Assembly (NCBI GenBank): GCA_039972875.1
Contig: JBDWMA010000042.1
Span: 434,001 to 498,000, forward strand
DNA from: Pseudoruegeria sp039972875
GTDB taxonomy: Bacteria; Pseudomonadota; Alphaproteobacteria; Rhodobacterales; Rhodobacteraceae
DNA length: 64,000 nt
Reading direction: 5' to 3'
Shown in pieces: positions 52,314 through 61,018 of this stretch. Numbering within the stretch: the first letter of the stretch is position 1; every line of letters starts with the position of its first letter. The position numbers and the translations under genes were made by a program. The notes beneath the pieces are model-generated. The model was not told the DNA's origin. It saw only the letters and a program-made list of their open reading frames with translations, and did no database searches.

Positions 52314-53663
52314 TTATTGTGCCAGATTTTCGACAGCATTTGCGATGATCACTTCTATACTGTCAGAGCTGTCACGTTCGATGTATTCAAGCCATGTGGC
52401 CTCAATCACATCAACCAAAGTCGCATTTGTGTCAGGCGCAGTGTTTGCATCCAGATCCGCTTGGCTTACACCAATGAGGCCCGGTGACGCATCCGTCAGA
52501 GACTGAACGTCCTCAGCACTCAATTTCCAAGGATCAACACCAGGGGGCATACCTGTGTATTTTAACTTACTGGCCTGCGCCTCAACCGAAGACATGTAGT
52601 TGGTCAAAACCAACGTTGCGGCCGGGTTTGGTGCATTGGCTGGAATGGCAAGGTAGTTTTTGTTTTTGATCATGTTTCCTTCGGGGAAAACAAACGCCTC
52701 TGCCCCTTCGGGGTAGGTGCCGTTGTTTAATCCCGTGGCAACTGCATACAGACCAAATTTACAGGCGATATCGACTTCACCATTTAGGAATAAACCATCA
52801 AGTGCACCATTGTCTTCTGGATAGCGCGCGTTGCCACTGGCCGCCCCCAAGAGCAATGGTTCTAAATCTTTGAGATATTCCAGCCCTGGCGTGATCAAAC
52901 GCGCGAGTTCTTCAGCGCCTATATCGCTCAGAGAATCCTGAAATGGGGCCGCACCGGTCCCGTCTGGGTTATGGGCGTAGACGGCGGCTTGAACAAAAGT
53001 ATTGCCCACATAATGGGGTGGTTTCACATAGGTGAACTTGCCTGGATTGGCTTCCAGATAGGTTTTCAACTCTGCAAACGTGCTTGGCAATGCAGCGCGA
53101 TCAACACGGTTGGTATTTGCCGCACAGACGTATTGCTCACCGGACCAAGGCATTTCAGCATTGTTCGTTTCCACACCAAAATCACGTAGATTCAACAAGG
53201 ATCGTGGATCCGCTGCATCCCATTCAATATTGGCGCTATTGGGGGTTTTATCCGCAAAGGATCCAAACAAGGCGTTTTGACGCTTGAGCGTCGCAAAGTT
53301 TTCACCGTTGACCCAAATTGCATCAACGCTGCCTTCCCCCAAACCTTTGCCAGAATTCATCTCTGCCAAAACCAGATCGATCGCATCCTTGGTGCCCGTA
53401 ATCCGCACCGGGTTCAGTTTCACCCCGGCCTCTGCCAGTCCCGCAGTGGCAACCTGATCAATCCAGATATTTATCGGATCACTGCCGCCCCAATAATAGA
53501 GGTTAACCGTCCCCTCTTCTTTGGCGCGAACCTCGACGTCTTCCCACGTTGCGGTACCTGCCAGAAACGCATCGCGGAAAGCGACCGCATCTGCATCCTC
53601 AGCCAATGCTGTATTAGACATCAAGCTGGCTGTGACCGTTAGGCCTGTCAAAAATCTCTTCAT
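52314..53663 (-). CDS. ABC importer periplasmic solute-binding protein
   Basis: The ATG at 53663 follows a strong GGGAGGAG site. The 449-residue product has a signal peptide (about 1-21, ending NTALA) and the two-lobe fold of the extracellular solute-binding (YnjB/PotD-like) type: NLYYWGGSDPINIWID near 49-64, GLGEGSVDAIWVNGENF near 110, and repeated hydrophobic strands. The family is usually linked to putrescine, iron, thiamine or sugar derivatives, so the ligand is not evident from the sequence. Context in a sugar-degradation cluster suggests a carbohydrate or glycoside. Confidence 0.88.
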   Translation of the reverse strand: MKRFLTGLTVTASLMSNTALAEDADAVAFRDAFLAGTATWEDVEVRAKEEGTVNLYYWGGSDPINIWIDQVATAGLAEAGVKLNPVRITGTKDAIDLVLAEMNSGKGLGEGSVDAIWVNGENFATLKRQNALFGSFADKTPNSANIEWDAADPRSLLNLRDFGVETNNAEMPWSGEQYVCAANTNRVDRAALPSTFAELKTYLEANPGKFTYVKPPHYVGNTFVQAAVYAHNPDGTGAAPFQDSLSDIGAEELARLITPGLEYLKDLEPLLLGAASGNARYPEDNGALDGLFLNGEVDIACKFGLYAVATGLNNGTYPEGAEAFVFPEGNMIKNKNYLAIPANAPNPAATLVLTNYMSSVEAQASKLKYTGMPPGVDPWKLSAEDVQSLTDASPGLIGVSQADLDANTAPDTNATLVDVIEATWLEYIERDSSDSIEVIIANAVENLAQ

Positions 53664-53695
53664 GTTTGCTCCTCCCAGAGTTCTAAATCTAAGTC

Positions 53696-54748
53696 TTAAG
53701 CGGCGTCCTGAATTAACCAGATGCGTTCGGGCTGAATGGTCAGCCATACCTGTTGCCCGACGTTAACCATGCGCCGAGATTGTTCGTTCACAATGATCAT
53801 TTCTCCGCTGCAATCGACGGTATAATTCACCGTTGCGCCAAAGAATTCACGGGCTGTTACGGTACCAGACACGACATTTTTCGATGCCTCTTCCTGTTCC
53901 AGAAACAAATCGATTGCCTCTCCGCGCAGCAGAATACGCCCGGCCCCGTCCCGAACTGGAATTGAATGTACATCCAAATCAAAAGTGCCAAACCCGGTTT
54001 TAGCAACTCCGTCCTTTATCTGCGCTTCAAAGATATTGTTAGCCCCCATAAAGTCGGCAATCTCGACACTATTGGGCCGCTGATACAACACATCTGGCGT
54101 GTCATACTGCGCGAGTTTCCCGTCAAAAATGACAGCAACACGGTCGGCGAGTTCCATCGCTTCGACCTGATCATGGGTCACAAAGATAGTCGTGATACCA
54201 AGCCGTTGCTGTAGCTCTCTGATAAAACGTCGCATTTCACCGCGCAACTTTGTATCTAAGTTGGCAAGTGGTTCATCCATCATCAAAACCGAAGGGTTCG
54301 TGATCAGCGTGCGCGCAATCGCAACCCTTTGCATCTGCCCCCCGGATAACTGCGCTGGAAAGCGATGACGGAATTGCTGCAATTGTACGACCTCAAGGAT
54401 GTCCTCAAGGCGCTGTTGAATTTCCGCGTTGGGGGTGCCACGCACTTTCAGGCCAAACATCACATTCTTTTCGACCGTCATATGTGGGAAAAGCGCGTAA
54501 CGTTGAAAAACCATTCCGACGTTACGGTCTTGAACCGGAACCTCTGAAACGTCATCCTCATCAAATAAGATATGGCCAAAAGACGGCACTTCGAGACCTG
54601 CAATCATGCGTAAGGTCGTCGTTTTCCCGCATCCCGATGGACCCAGAAGGGCAACCAGTTCTCCAGACTTGATATCCAGATCGATTTGCGAAATCGCTGT
54701 AAATGCACCGAAGTCTTTACGGACACCTTTGAGCTGAACTTTTGTCAC
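53696..54748 (-). CDS. ABC importer ATP-binding protein
   Basis: A 350-residue ATPase of the PotA/UgpC type. Walker A is GPSGCGKTT (about 36-44), the signature is LSGGQMQRVAIARTL (about 134-148), Walker B is LMMDEP and the H-loop His lies in FVTHDQ. A C-terminal TOBE/MOP domain (about 260-350) is usual for this type. It powers the importer formed by the two permeases. The gene heads the transporter unit, and a palindromic site lies upstream at 54783-54798. Confidence 0.93.
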   Translation of the reverse strand: MTKVQLKGVRKDFGAFTAISQIDLDIKSGELVALLGPSGCGKTTTLRMIAGLEVPSFGHILFDEDDVSEVPVQDRNVGMVFQRYALFPHMTVEKNVMFGLKVRGTPNAEIQQRLEDILEVVQLQQFRHRFPAQLSGGQMQRVAIARTLITNPSVLMMDEPLANLDTKLRGEMRRFIRELQQRLGITTIFVTHDQVEAMELADRVAVIFDGKLAQYDTPDVLYQRPNSVEIADFMGANNIFEAQIKDGVAKTGFGTFDLDVHSIPVRDGAGRILLRGEAIDLFLEQEEASKNVVSGTVTAREFFGATVNYTVDCSGEMIIVNEQSRRMVNVGQQVWLTIQPERIWLIQDAA

Positions 54749-54782
54749 GCAGGCTCCCCCATTGAGAAAGTGATGATGTTCA

Positions 54783-54798
54783 ATTTGTTAATACAAAT
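54783..54798. promoter_or_regulatory. GntR-type operator candidate before the transporter unit
   Basis: ATTTGTTAATACAAAT is a perfect inverted repeat (ATTTGT / ACAAAT, TAAT spacer) 35 bases before the ATPase start. A copy with 15 of 16 bases identical (ATTTGTTAATACTAAT on the minus strand) lies at 61887-61902 before the first catabolic gene. The GntR regulator encoded in the cluster is the obvious binder. Confidence 0.75.
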
Positions 54799-54844
54799 AT
54801 GAACGGATGAATAATTCTGTCAATAGTTAAGATTAACTTTGGCC

Positions 54845-56257
54845 CTAAATAGGCAGGCCGGAATGCGCCTTAATCACGTCCAATGGGCGCATTCCGCACC
54901 AGCTGGCAAACTCTGCAAGGACATCGGCCTCATGCCCTGGAACCAATACAAAATGGTGTTCAAGCCCTTGTTCCATAACAGTTGTTACAATATCTTCTGC
55001 CGTACATGGGCCGGCGTTACTTGCAAAGCTCCCAACCCAGCCGCGACACCCTGTAAACCCGGCCGCTGGCCCTTCAGCCACTTCAGCATTTACAACAAAC
55101 TGTGCGGTCCCATGGCGGGCAATCCGCAGGACGGTCACAGGACCATGGGCAAATTCGTAATCCGCAATCGCCCCAAACACAGGCCCCTCTTTGGTGCCAC
55201 GCCCAATCATAGGATGGTTGATCCAAGTCACATCATCTTTGGCCATGTGAAGCGGTCCGCCGCCCCCGTGCCACATCAGAATTTGGTCTCGCCCCAAATC
55301 AGGGGAAGTCATATCCAACAAACAGCCGACCCGGCCGGTCAAAGACTTCACTACCAATTGAGTGACCGCCCCTAAAACATCGCCCTCAGAGGCGACAGGT
55401 AGTTGGTCTTTTTCTTCTAGCCAGCTAAAGGCCGCACCGGGGTGCATGCCAGGGTCTTCTTGCAAAGCGGGCCAATCAGACACTGCAAGCGCATCATACC
55501 CACCCGTTTTTGCAATCGAGCGCAACGCCAAAGACGCCCGCGCCGTTAATGCCATTTGCGCGTCCGAAACGCCCTTTACGGCAGCGACAGCGATCATGTC
55601 AGAGACTTCATCCGCGACATCTGATGCGGATTGCGCGGCCATCAAATCTGTCATCCTATGCATGTCTATATGTTCGACCCAGACGCCTAAGACGTTCATC
55701 AACGTATCGGTTGAGACTTCCATGTTGTAAAATGTCGGGGCCAATCCCCCCACAACACCAATCCGAGCGCCGTTCAATGCTTTGCGCGCCGATAAGGCCC
55801 GTAAAGTCTGGCTCAATCTCGCAATTAAATCAGTGTCATCAGGCGCACCGAGGTACCATTGCACAGGATGGTTGGCCATATCGCGCACACCACGCGCAAT
55901 CGACATAGACATGTTCAAAGAGACAAAATTATTTAGCTGCACATCACCGGTCAAAATTGGTTCTGGCGTGGCCCAAACCCCTAATGGGAGGTCAGACCGG
56001 GCGATTTCTCGTACAACATCCCCCATGGTAAACCCGCCGTGCAACAACAGAATGAAATCTGCCCCTGCCGCCGTTAATTCTGCAACTGCACCCCGTGCAG
56101 CAGTCGCATCCATCGGTATGTCAGATGCTTCGACAATACGATACCCACTCTGCGACGCAATCTGGTCCAAGGCCGTGCGCGCTGCTGCAAATACGCCATG
56201 ACGCTGCGGGAAATAACTAGGCAAGGACGCGTTAATAAGGCCGATTGTCAAAGACAT
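54845..56257 (-). CDS. L-fucose/L-arabinose isomerase-like protein
   Basis: The ATG at 56257 gives 470 residues, matching family length; the longer frame reads into the GntR gene. It belongs to the distant FucI/AraA-like family (COG2407): an N-terminal Rossmann-like part with NASLPSYFPQRHGVFAAA and LLLHGGFTMGDVVREIA, a middle GARIGVVGGLAPTFYNME, and a C-terminal segment WHGGGGPLHMAK with VFGAIADYEFAHGPVTVLRI. Such enzymes interconvert aldoses and ketoses with a divalent metal. It is 16 bases after the GntR gene and probably makes the ketose that the DhaKL-type kinase phosphorylates (inference). Confidence 0.75.
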   Translation of the reverse strand: MSLTIGLINASLPSYFPQRHGVFAAARTALDQIASQSGYRIVEASDIPMDATAARGAVAELTAAGADFILLLHGGFTMGDVVREIARSDLPLGVWATPEPILTGDVQLNNFVSLNMSMSIARGVRDMANHPVQWYLGAPDDTDLIARLSQTLRALSARKALNGARIGVVGGLAPTFYNMEVSTDTLMNVLGVWVEHIDMHRMTDLMAAQSASDVADEVSDMIAVAAVKGVSDAQMALTARASLALRSIAKTGGYDALAVSDWPALQEDPGMHPGAAFSWLEEKDQLPVASEGDVLGAVTQLVVKSLTGRVGCLLDMTSPDLGRDQILMWHGGGGPLHMAKDDVTWINHPMIGRGTKEGPVFGAIADYEFAHGPVTVLRIARHGTAQFVVNAEVAEGPAAGFTGCRGWVGSFASNAGPCTAEDIVTTVMEQGLEHHFVLVPGHEADVLAEFASWCGMRPLDVIKAHSGLPI

Positions 56258-56273
56258 GGGGGTGCTCCGGTTG

Positions 56274-57011
56274 TTAGGCGCTGGTCTGTTGGGTTTTACC
56301 GCCAGACAAATCAAAATTGATCGGCCCCTGACGGTAGACTTGGTCAAAAAAGACTGGGTTTTCTGTCGTATCAAAAGCCGTGCAGGCCTGCGATAGAATT
56401 GGTGTATTGGCCGACACATCCAACTGTGCAGCAATTGCAGGGTCCGCTAGAACCGAGTCCAAAGTTTCACAAGCTGTGGTCCAGTCCACTTTAAACTGCT
56501 GCCGAAAGATCCGTAAAATTGACTGCCCCTGCCCCGTCTCTGGGAAATCAGCGGCAGATAGATTTGGTACCAAACGCGTCGGGATCCAAGTCTGCGTAAA
56601 CATACGCGGCATCCCATCAACAGTGCGCAACCGTTCGACCAAGGCCAAAGGCTCATCAAAAAGCTGCTGAACCGATGCTGGCAGATTATCCGACGGACTT
56701 TGGACCCCCAACAGTTTTGCGCCCGGAATGTGCCCCTCATTTAAGACCTGATCGGTAAAGGACGACATGCAGGTAGAGGACGGTGGCGACAAGGTTGCCA
56801 CCACATAACCACTGCCTTGTCGTGCCGTAAGATAGCCCGCGCGGACCAACAGCTCTAACGCTTTGCGGATCGTAACGCGGCTTACATCAAAGGTTTTAGA
56901 CAAAAGCTCTTCGGTCGGCAGACGCGTCCCGATAGAGTAATGCCCGGCCAGCAACCGGGTCAGAATTTCGTCATGAACAGCTTGATATTTAGGAATGCCA
57001 GTATCTTTCAT
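56274..57011 (-). CDS. GntR-family (HutC/UTRA) transcriptional regulator of the sugar cluster
   Basis: A 245-residue regulator with an N-terminal winged helix (about 8-75, LPTEELLSKTFDVSRVTIRKALELLV) and a C-terminal UTRA ligand-binding domain (about 95-240) typical of the HutC subfamily, which binds sugars or sugar phosphates. The gene lies between the aldehyde dehydrogenase and the isomerase genes. The shared 16-bp palindromes at 54783-54798 and 61887-61902 have the form and size of HutC-type operators, so it probably represses both transcription units until a pathway intermediate binds. Confidence 0.9.
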   Translation of the reverse strand: MKDTGIPKYQAVHDEILTRLLAGHYSIGTRLPTEELLSKTFDVSRVTIRKALELLVRAGYLTARQGSGYVVATLSPPSSTCMSSFTDQVLNEGHIPGAKLLGVQSPSDNLPASVQQLFDEPLALVERLRTVDGMPRMFTQTWIPTRLVPNLSAADFPETGQGQSILRIFRQQFKVDWTTACETLDSVLADPAIAAQLDVSANTPILSQACTAFDTTENPVFFDQVYRQGPINFDLSGGKTQQTSA

Positions 57012-57035
57012 ATTCTCTTTTCACGGGTAAATTCA

Positions 57036-57051
57036 ATTGATCATATCAAAT
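57036..57051. promoter_or_regulatory. Imperfect palindrome upstream of the GntR gene
   Basis: ATTGAT-CAT-ATCAAAT carries TTGAT (57037-57041) and ATCAA (57045-57049) as a perfect inverted repeat, in the 50-base gap before the GntR start. It differs in sequence from the two shared operators, so autoregulation through it is only possible, not shown. Confidence 0.4.
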
Positions 57052-57061
57052 CAGAAATCCC

Positions 57062-58531
57062 CTACCCAAGCCAGACACTTTTGGTTTGCGAATACAGCGC
57101 AATGGCCTCTTCGCCCATCTCACGCCCATAGCCACTTTGTTTCATGCCGCCAAACGGAGATGCCGCGTCAGTATCCCCCCATGTATTCAACCATAACGTT
57201 CCGGCTTTTAGCTGATCAGACAGACGCATTGCCCGTGATAGATCCTGCGTCCAGCCGCCCGCCGCCAGCCCAAAATGAGTATCATTCGCACGCGCAATTG
57301 CTTCGTCTTCTTCCTCAAAATCCAACACGCATAGCACCGGCCCAAATATCTCTTCGCGGGCCACGGTCATCTCATCGGATACAGATTGCAGAACAGTTGG
57401 CGCCACGAAATAGCCGCCTTCACCTTGCTGGGCACCTCCAGCTACAACCTCTGCGCCTTGGGAACGACCAGCATCTATATAACCGAGAACTTTTTCCATT
57501 TGTGGGCGTGATATAACCGGCCCCAAATCATGGGCCGCCGCTGCCATACCGGGCCCAATAGACAGCTTGTTCGCCATAGTGGCCAACCGTTCAACCACTT
57601 GATCCTTGATCGAGCGATGTACAAACAGTCGGGCACCAGCAGTGCAGGACTGTCCATTGTTGCCAAACAGCGCCCAAAAAGACCCCGCGATTGCCTTATC
57701 CAGATCAGCATCTGCAAACAGAATGTTGGCTGCTTTGCCGCCCAATTCGAGCGATATTTTTTTAAGGTTCCCGACAGAACCTTCGATGATCCGGCGACCG
57801 GTTTCCGTTGACCCCGTAAAGCCGACTTTATCAACCCCAGGATGCGCCGCTAGCGCAGCCCCTGCATCACGCCCCAAACCCGGAACTACATTGATGACGC
57901 CCGGCGGAAAACCAACTTTCAACGCCAGGTCCACCAGAAACAACGCCGACATGGGTGTTTGCTCGGCAGGCTTCAGAACGATGGTATTCCCGGCAGCAAG
58001 AGCCGGTGCTAGCTTCCACGCCACCATCAGGGTCGGGTAGTTCCACGGCGTAATAAGCCCACAGACGCCGACCGGTTCAACTTTGGTAAAATTCATTTTG
58101 CCGGGAGAAGATACCGGAATGGTCCGCCCTTCAATCTTGCTGGGCCATCCCGCGAAATAACGGAAGTGCCGCGCAGAATAGACGGCATCTACATCGCGCG
58201 CGACATGCATAGGTTTACCGTTGTCAATTGCGTCCAGCTCTCCAAAAATCTGTTTGTTCTCTTCGATTGCATCGGCCAAACGCCACAACAACTGCCCCCG
58301 GTCATGGGCGGTTATGTTGCCCCACGGACCGCTTAGCGCCGCGCGCGCTGCCGCAACCGCATGGTCAATATCATCGGCACTGCCCAATGCGACCTGTGTC
58401 ACGACAGTGTCAAACGATGGATCAACGACATCCAACAACGCGCCAGTTTCAATCCGCGCCTCCCCAATGCGCAACCCTTGAGGCGACGCAAGAAACGCAG
58501 AGACATCTTTATGCGGCGTTAGCAAATTCAT
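57062..58531 (-). CDS. NAD(P)-dependent aldehyde dehydrogenase
   Basis: A 489-residue aldehyde dehydrogenase of standard length. The catalytic residues are visible: Glu262 in LELGGKAANILF and Cys296 in NNGQSCTAGAR; the cofactor-binding GFTGSTETGRRI precedes them, and EEIFGPVLCV follows. It oxidises a short aldehyde to the acid in the cytoplasm. Its start overlaps the aldolase gene end by four bases (ATGA), so the aldehyde is probably the aldolase product, for example glycolaldehyde or lactaldehyde (inference by analogy with AldA beside the fucose pathway). Confidence 0.92.
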   Translation of the reverse strand: MNLLTPHKDVSAFLASPQGLRIGEARIETGALLDVVDPSFDTVVTQVALGSADDIDHAVAAARAALSGPWGNITAHDRGQLLWRLADAIEENKQIFGELDAIDNGKPMHVARDVDAVYSARHFRYFAGWPSKIEGRTIPVSSPGKMNFTKVEPVGVCGLITPWNYPTLMVAWKLAPALAAGNTIVLKPAEQTPMSALFLVDLALKVGFPPGVINVVPGLGRDAGAALAAHPGVDKVGFTGSTETGRRIIEGSVGNLKKISLELGGKAANILFADADLDKAIAGSFWALFGNNGQSCTAGARLFVHRSIKDQVVERLATMANKLSIGPGMAAAAHDLGPVISRPQMEKVLGYIDAGRSQGAEVVAGGAQQGEGGYFVAPTVLQSVSDEMTVAREEIFGPVLCVLDFEEEDEAIARANDTHFGLAAGGWTQDLSRAMRLSDQLKAGTLWLNTWGDTDAASPFGGMKQSGYGREMGEEAIALYSQTKSVWLG

Positions 58532-59448
58532 GCAATGGCCTCTTTCAGTTTGGCCAAACGGTCACGGCCCGTTGTCTGCATCCAACGTTCCATCGCAATG
58601 GGACCCTCTGCCCCAAATATACCAATGGCGTCGCTCCAAATGGCACGACCACACATAAAGCCCAGAGAATTAACGCCAGCGCGACGCGAGAACGCCAAGG
58701 CATCCCGAAACTGCTCAAAAGTTACACCGGCACTCAGGTACAAAAGCGGGATATCCCCAGCCGCCGCGGCGGCATCAACAAATGCGCGTTCTGCATTGGC
58801 CCGAGACATCTGCGGTTTTCCCGTGCCCTCTACAAAGTTAAAGTTCACCGGGATTTCAACCTTTAGAATATCCACGCCAAACTCTGGCTTGGCGAAATCA
58901 CGCGTCGCCGCCTGTACCAATGCCGGTTTTATCTTGGCAAATTCTTCGGATGTGCCATCCGGTATCGCACGATCATAAACGATTGGCTCAAACAGAAATG
59001 TCACCCCAGCGTCACGACACTTCTGACCAACCTCTTGAACCAAATCAAATTTGCGCTGGTTCAGCTCAGCGGGATCATTGGGGCCGTAATAGAGAAAGAA
59101 TTTTAGTATCTCAGCACCCAACTCAGGAAAATCTGAAACCTCAAGGTTAGTGGGCAGCTTTGTGATGCGATCTTCATCCGAAATTTGGTAAACATCCGCT
59201 TCAAAGGCCAGCATTTTTGTGCAACTTACATCGTAATGCGGCAACAATTCGCGACCATAAGTGGCATCCACCAAAAGCGTTGTGGCATCGGGGCTCAGGG
59301 TCTCCACGACGATGCGCTTGAACTGCAAAAGATCGTCATCTTGTGCCGCCGCACCACGCCCTTGTTTAAGTGCGGCCTCTAGGCCGCTCCCCTGATCCAC
59401 AGCAACCCCAAATACTGGGCCATCAAGTTTCAAACTACGTTTACTCAT
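58528..59448 (-). CDS. LacD/YihT-like class I aldolase
   Basis: The ATG at 59448 (after AAGGA) gives 306 residues; the longer frame reads into the dhaK-like gene. It matches the LacD/YihT family of TIM-barrel class I aldolases: VFGVAVDQGSGLEAAL at the start, LLVDATYGREL, FLFEPIVYDR, and VDILKVEIPVNF with Lys196 as the expected Schiff-base residue. Known members split tagatose 1,6-bisphosphate or 6-sulfofructose 1-phosphate into dihydroxyacetone phosphate and an aldehyde. Here it lies between a DhaK-type kinase and an aldehyde dehydrogenase, and so probably splits a ketose 1-phosphate. No sulfoquinovosidase gene is near, which makes a sulfosugar substrate less likely but not excluded. Confidence 0.82.
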   Translation of the reverse strand: MSKRSLKLDGPVFGVAVDQGSGLEAALKQGRGAAAQDDDLLQFKRIVVETLSPDATTLLVDATYGRELLPHYDVSCTKMLAFEADVYQISDEDRITKLPTNLEVSDFPELGAEILKFFLYYGPNDPAELNQRKFDLVQEVGQKCRDAGVTFLFEPIVYDRAIPDGTSEEFAKIKPALVQAATRDFAKPEFGVDILKVEIPVNFNFVEGTGKPQMSRANAERAFVDAAAAAGDIPLLYLSAGVTFEQFRDALAFSRRAGVNSLGFMCGRAIWSDAIGIFGAEGPIAMERWMQTTGRDRLAKLKEAIA

Positions 59449-60476
59449 GAGGTCAATTCCTTTTGGCCGTGGCTTATTGTGGGAAATGAGGGAGTGTCTG
59501 ATGCAGCACACCAATGGCGGAGCATTTCTTCCGTGGGTTCCAACAACGAAATTGAAAAACCACCCATTTCTTGCGTTGTGACATAGCTACCGATCATCGG
59601 CGCAATGGCAGTGACACCCTGACGGGCAAGCTTGGATTTCGTTTCGTTCCAGATGGTTAACTGTTCCATCATCGTGGTCCCGCCCATGCCGTTGATAATC
59701 ACACAAGCCTGACAGCCTGCCTCAATCGGGCGATCTGCAAGCAATTTATCCACCATCAAATCAACAAGTTCAGCCACGGGACCAACTTTGACTCTTCCCA
59801 CGCCGGGTTCACCATGAACCCCCATACCTAGGAAAATCTCATCCTCGGGCAAGCTGAACATCGGTTGACCTGTTAACGGAGACACCCCCGGAGATACAGC
59901 CGCCGCAAGGGTCACGATGCGGTCACGCACGGCTTCCCCTAACTCGAACAGATCTTTTAACCCCATGCCTTCCTCGGCAGCAGACCCAAGGATTTTATAG
60001 ATGAACATCGTACCGGGTGCCCCACGTCGATCCATTTTGCGATCTGGTGGCGCAGCAGAAATATCATCATACATGGGTAGATGCAGCACGTTGATGCCCT
60101 CATCCTGCGCCATCATAGTGGCCGCCCGCCCATTGATCATATCGCCTGAATGCTGCGAAATAAGCAGGATCGTACCCGCCTGTCCTGACACTTCGGTAAT
60201 GCCATCAAGAATAAGATCTGCAGAGGGTGCAGCAAAAACATCGCCGACCACATTGGCATCAAGAAGCCCCTGACCAACAAACCCCATCGCAATGGGTTCG
60301 TGACCAGAACCATTGCCGATCAGCAAGGTTACCTTAGTGTCCGCATCTTTGGCTTTGGTATTTCGCACAATCACGCGTGGATCGCTCTCTCCACGTTTGA
60401 CTTGGGGAAACGCAGAGACAAACCCATCCAGCATGTCATCGACCATTGTTTCAGCGGAATTAAACAGCTTTTTCAT
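59445..60476 (-). CDS. Dihydroxyacetone kinase subunit DhaK family, probable ketose kinase
   Basis: A 343-residue protein of the DhaK family. The NGSGHEPIAMGFVGQGLLDANV motif near the N-terminus and MGVHGEPGVGR, containing the His that binds the keto group covalently, are present. DhaK with DhaL phosphorylates short ketoses. The PTS subunit DhaM is absent, so ATP is the likely donor, as for erythrulose kinases of this family. It overlaps both flanking genes by four bases (ATGA), a tight coupling with the aldolase that would use its product. Confidence 0.88.
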   Translation of the reverse strand: MKKLFNSAETMVDDMLDGFVSAFPQVKRGESDPRVIVRNTKAKDADTKVTLLIGNGSGHEPIAMGFVGQGLLDANVVGDVFAAPSADLILDGITEVSGQAGTILLISQHSGDMINGRAATMMAQDEGINVLHLPMYDDISAAPPDRKMDRRGAPGTMFIYKILGSAAEEGMGLKDLFELGEAVRDRIVTLAAAVSPGVSPLTGQPMFSLPEDEIFLGMGVHGEPGVGRVKVGPVAELVDLMVDKLLADRPIEAGCQACVIINGMGGTTMMEQLTIWNETKSKLARQGVTAIAPMIGSYVTTQEMGGFSISLLEPTEEMLRHWCAASDTPSFPTISHGQKELTS

Positions 60477-61018
60477 GAGGCTCCCTTTACGTCGGCCAGC
60501 GTTTCCAGAAAGATCACCACGGAGACCGATCCAGGGTCGATATGCCCTTTGCCACCCTCTTCAACGTATTGTGCCCGACCACGACGCGCGACCAAGTCTA
60601 TGGTACCGTCGCGTCCCTTAGCAGCCGCCGCAATGGCAACGTTCAACCCATCAGCTCGCAGTGCCGCAACCGCAGGCGCAAGCGCATCGACCATGCTTTT
60701 GTCACCCAAGTGCACTTCGCCAAGATCGCAAATTCGCTCACAGGCCGTTTGCAATCCGATCGACAGATCTGCTCCATTTCGCAAGTGCGCCTCAATAGGG
60801 ATCAAGATCAACCCGAACAACGTGCCAGACGCCCCACCAGACGCCCGCATAAACGCCTTGGCCCGCACACCATCTTCAGCAGCAGCAGCACGAGTGAGAC
60901 CGCGCACCATTGTTGAACCGTGATCCCCATCGCCAACAGCTGCATCCAACGCATTCAAATGCGTCATTTCATTTGTAAACGTCGCGAGTAGGCGAGTAAA
61001 AAAGGCCTCAACTGTCAT
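60473..61018 (-). CDS. Dihydroxyacetone kinase subunit DhaL family
   Basis: A 181-residue helical protein of DhaL type. The metal/nucleotide motif reads AVGDGDHGSTMVRG (about 26-39), and ASGGASGTLFG lies near residue 63-73. It supplies the ATP-binding part to the DhaK-type subunit, with which it overlaps. In PTS-dependent systems DhaL holds ADP as cofactor and needs DhaM; no dhaM gene is present in the cluster. Confidence 0.9.
   Translation of the reverse strand: MTVEAFFTRLLATFTNEMTHLNALDAAVGDGDHGSTMVRGLTRAAAAEDGVRAKAFMRASGGASGTLFGLILIPIEAHLRNGADLSIGLQTACERICDLGEVHLGDKSMVDALAPAVAALRADGLNVAIAAAAKGRDGTIDLVARRGRAQYVEEGGKGHIDPGSVSVVIFLETLADVKGAS

Noticed and set aside
58528..59448. Sulfoquinovose (sulfo-EMP) pathway
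   Set aside because: The aldolase is YihT-like, but there is no sulfoquinovosidase, PfkB-type sulfofructose kinase or sulfolactaldehyde reductase gene in the cluster. It is kept only as an alternative.
60300..60923. 207-codon plus-strand frame antisense to dhaK/dhaL
   Set aside because: It is a shadow of the high-confidence kinase genes; the translation is low in hydrophobic order and rich in Ser/Pro/Arg.
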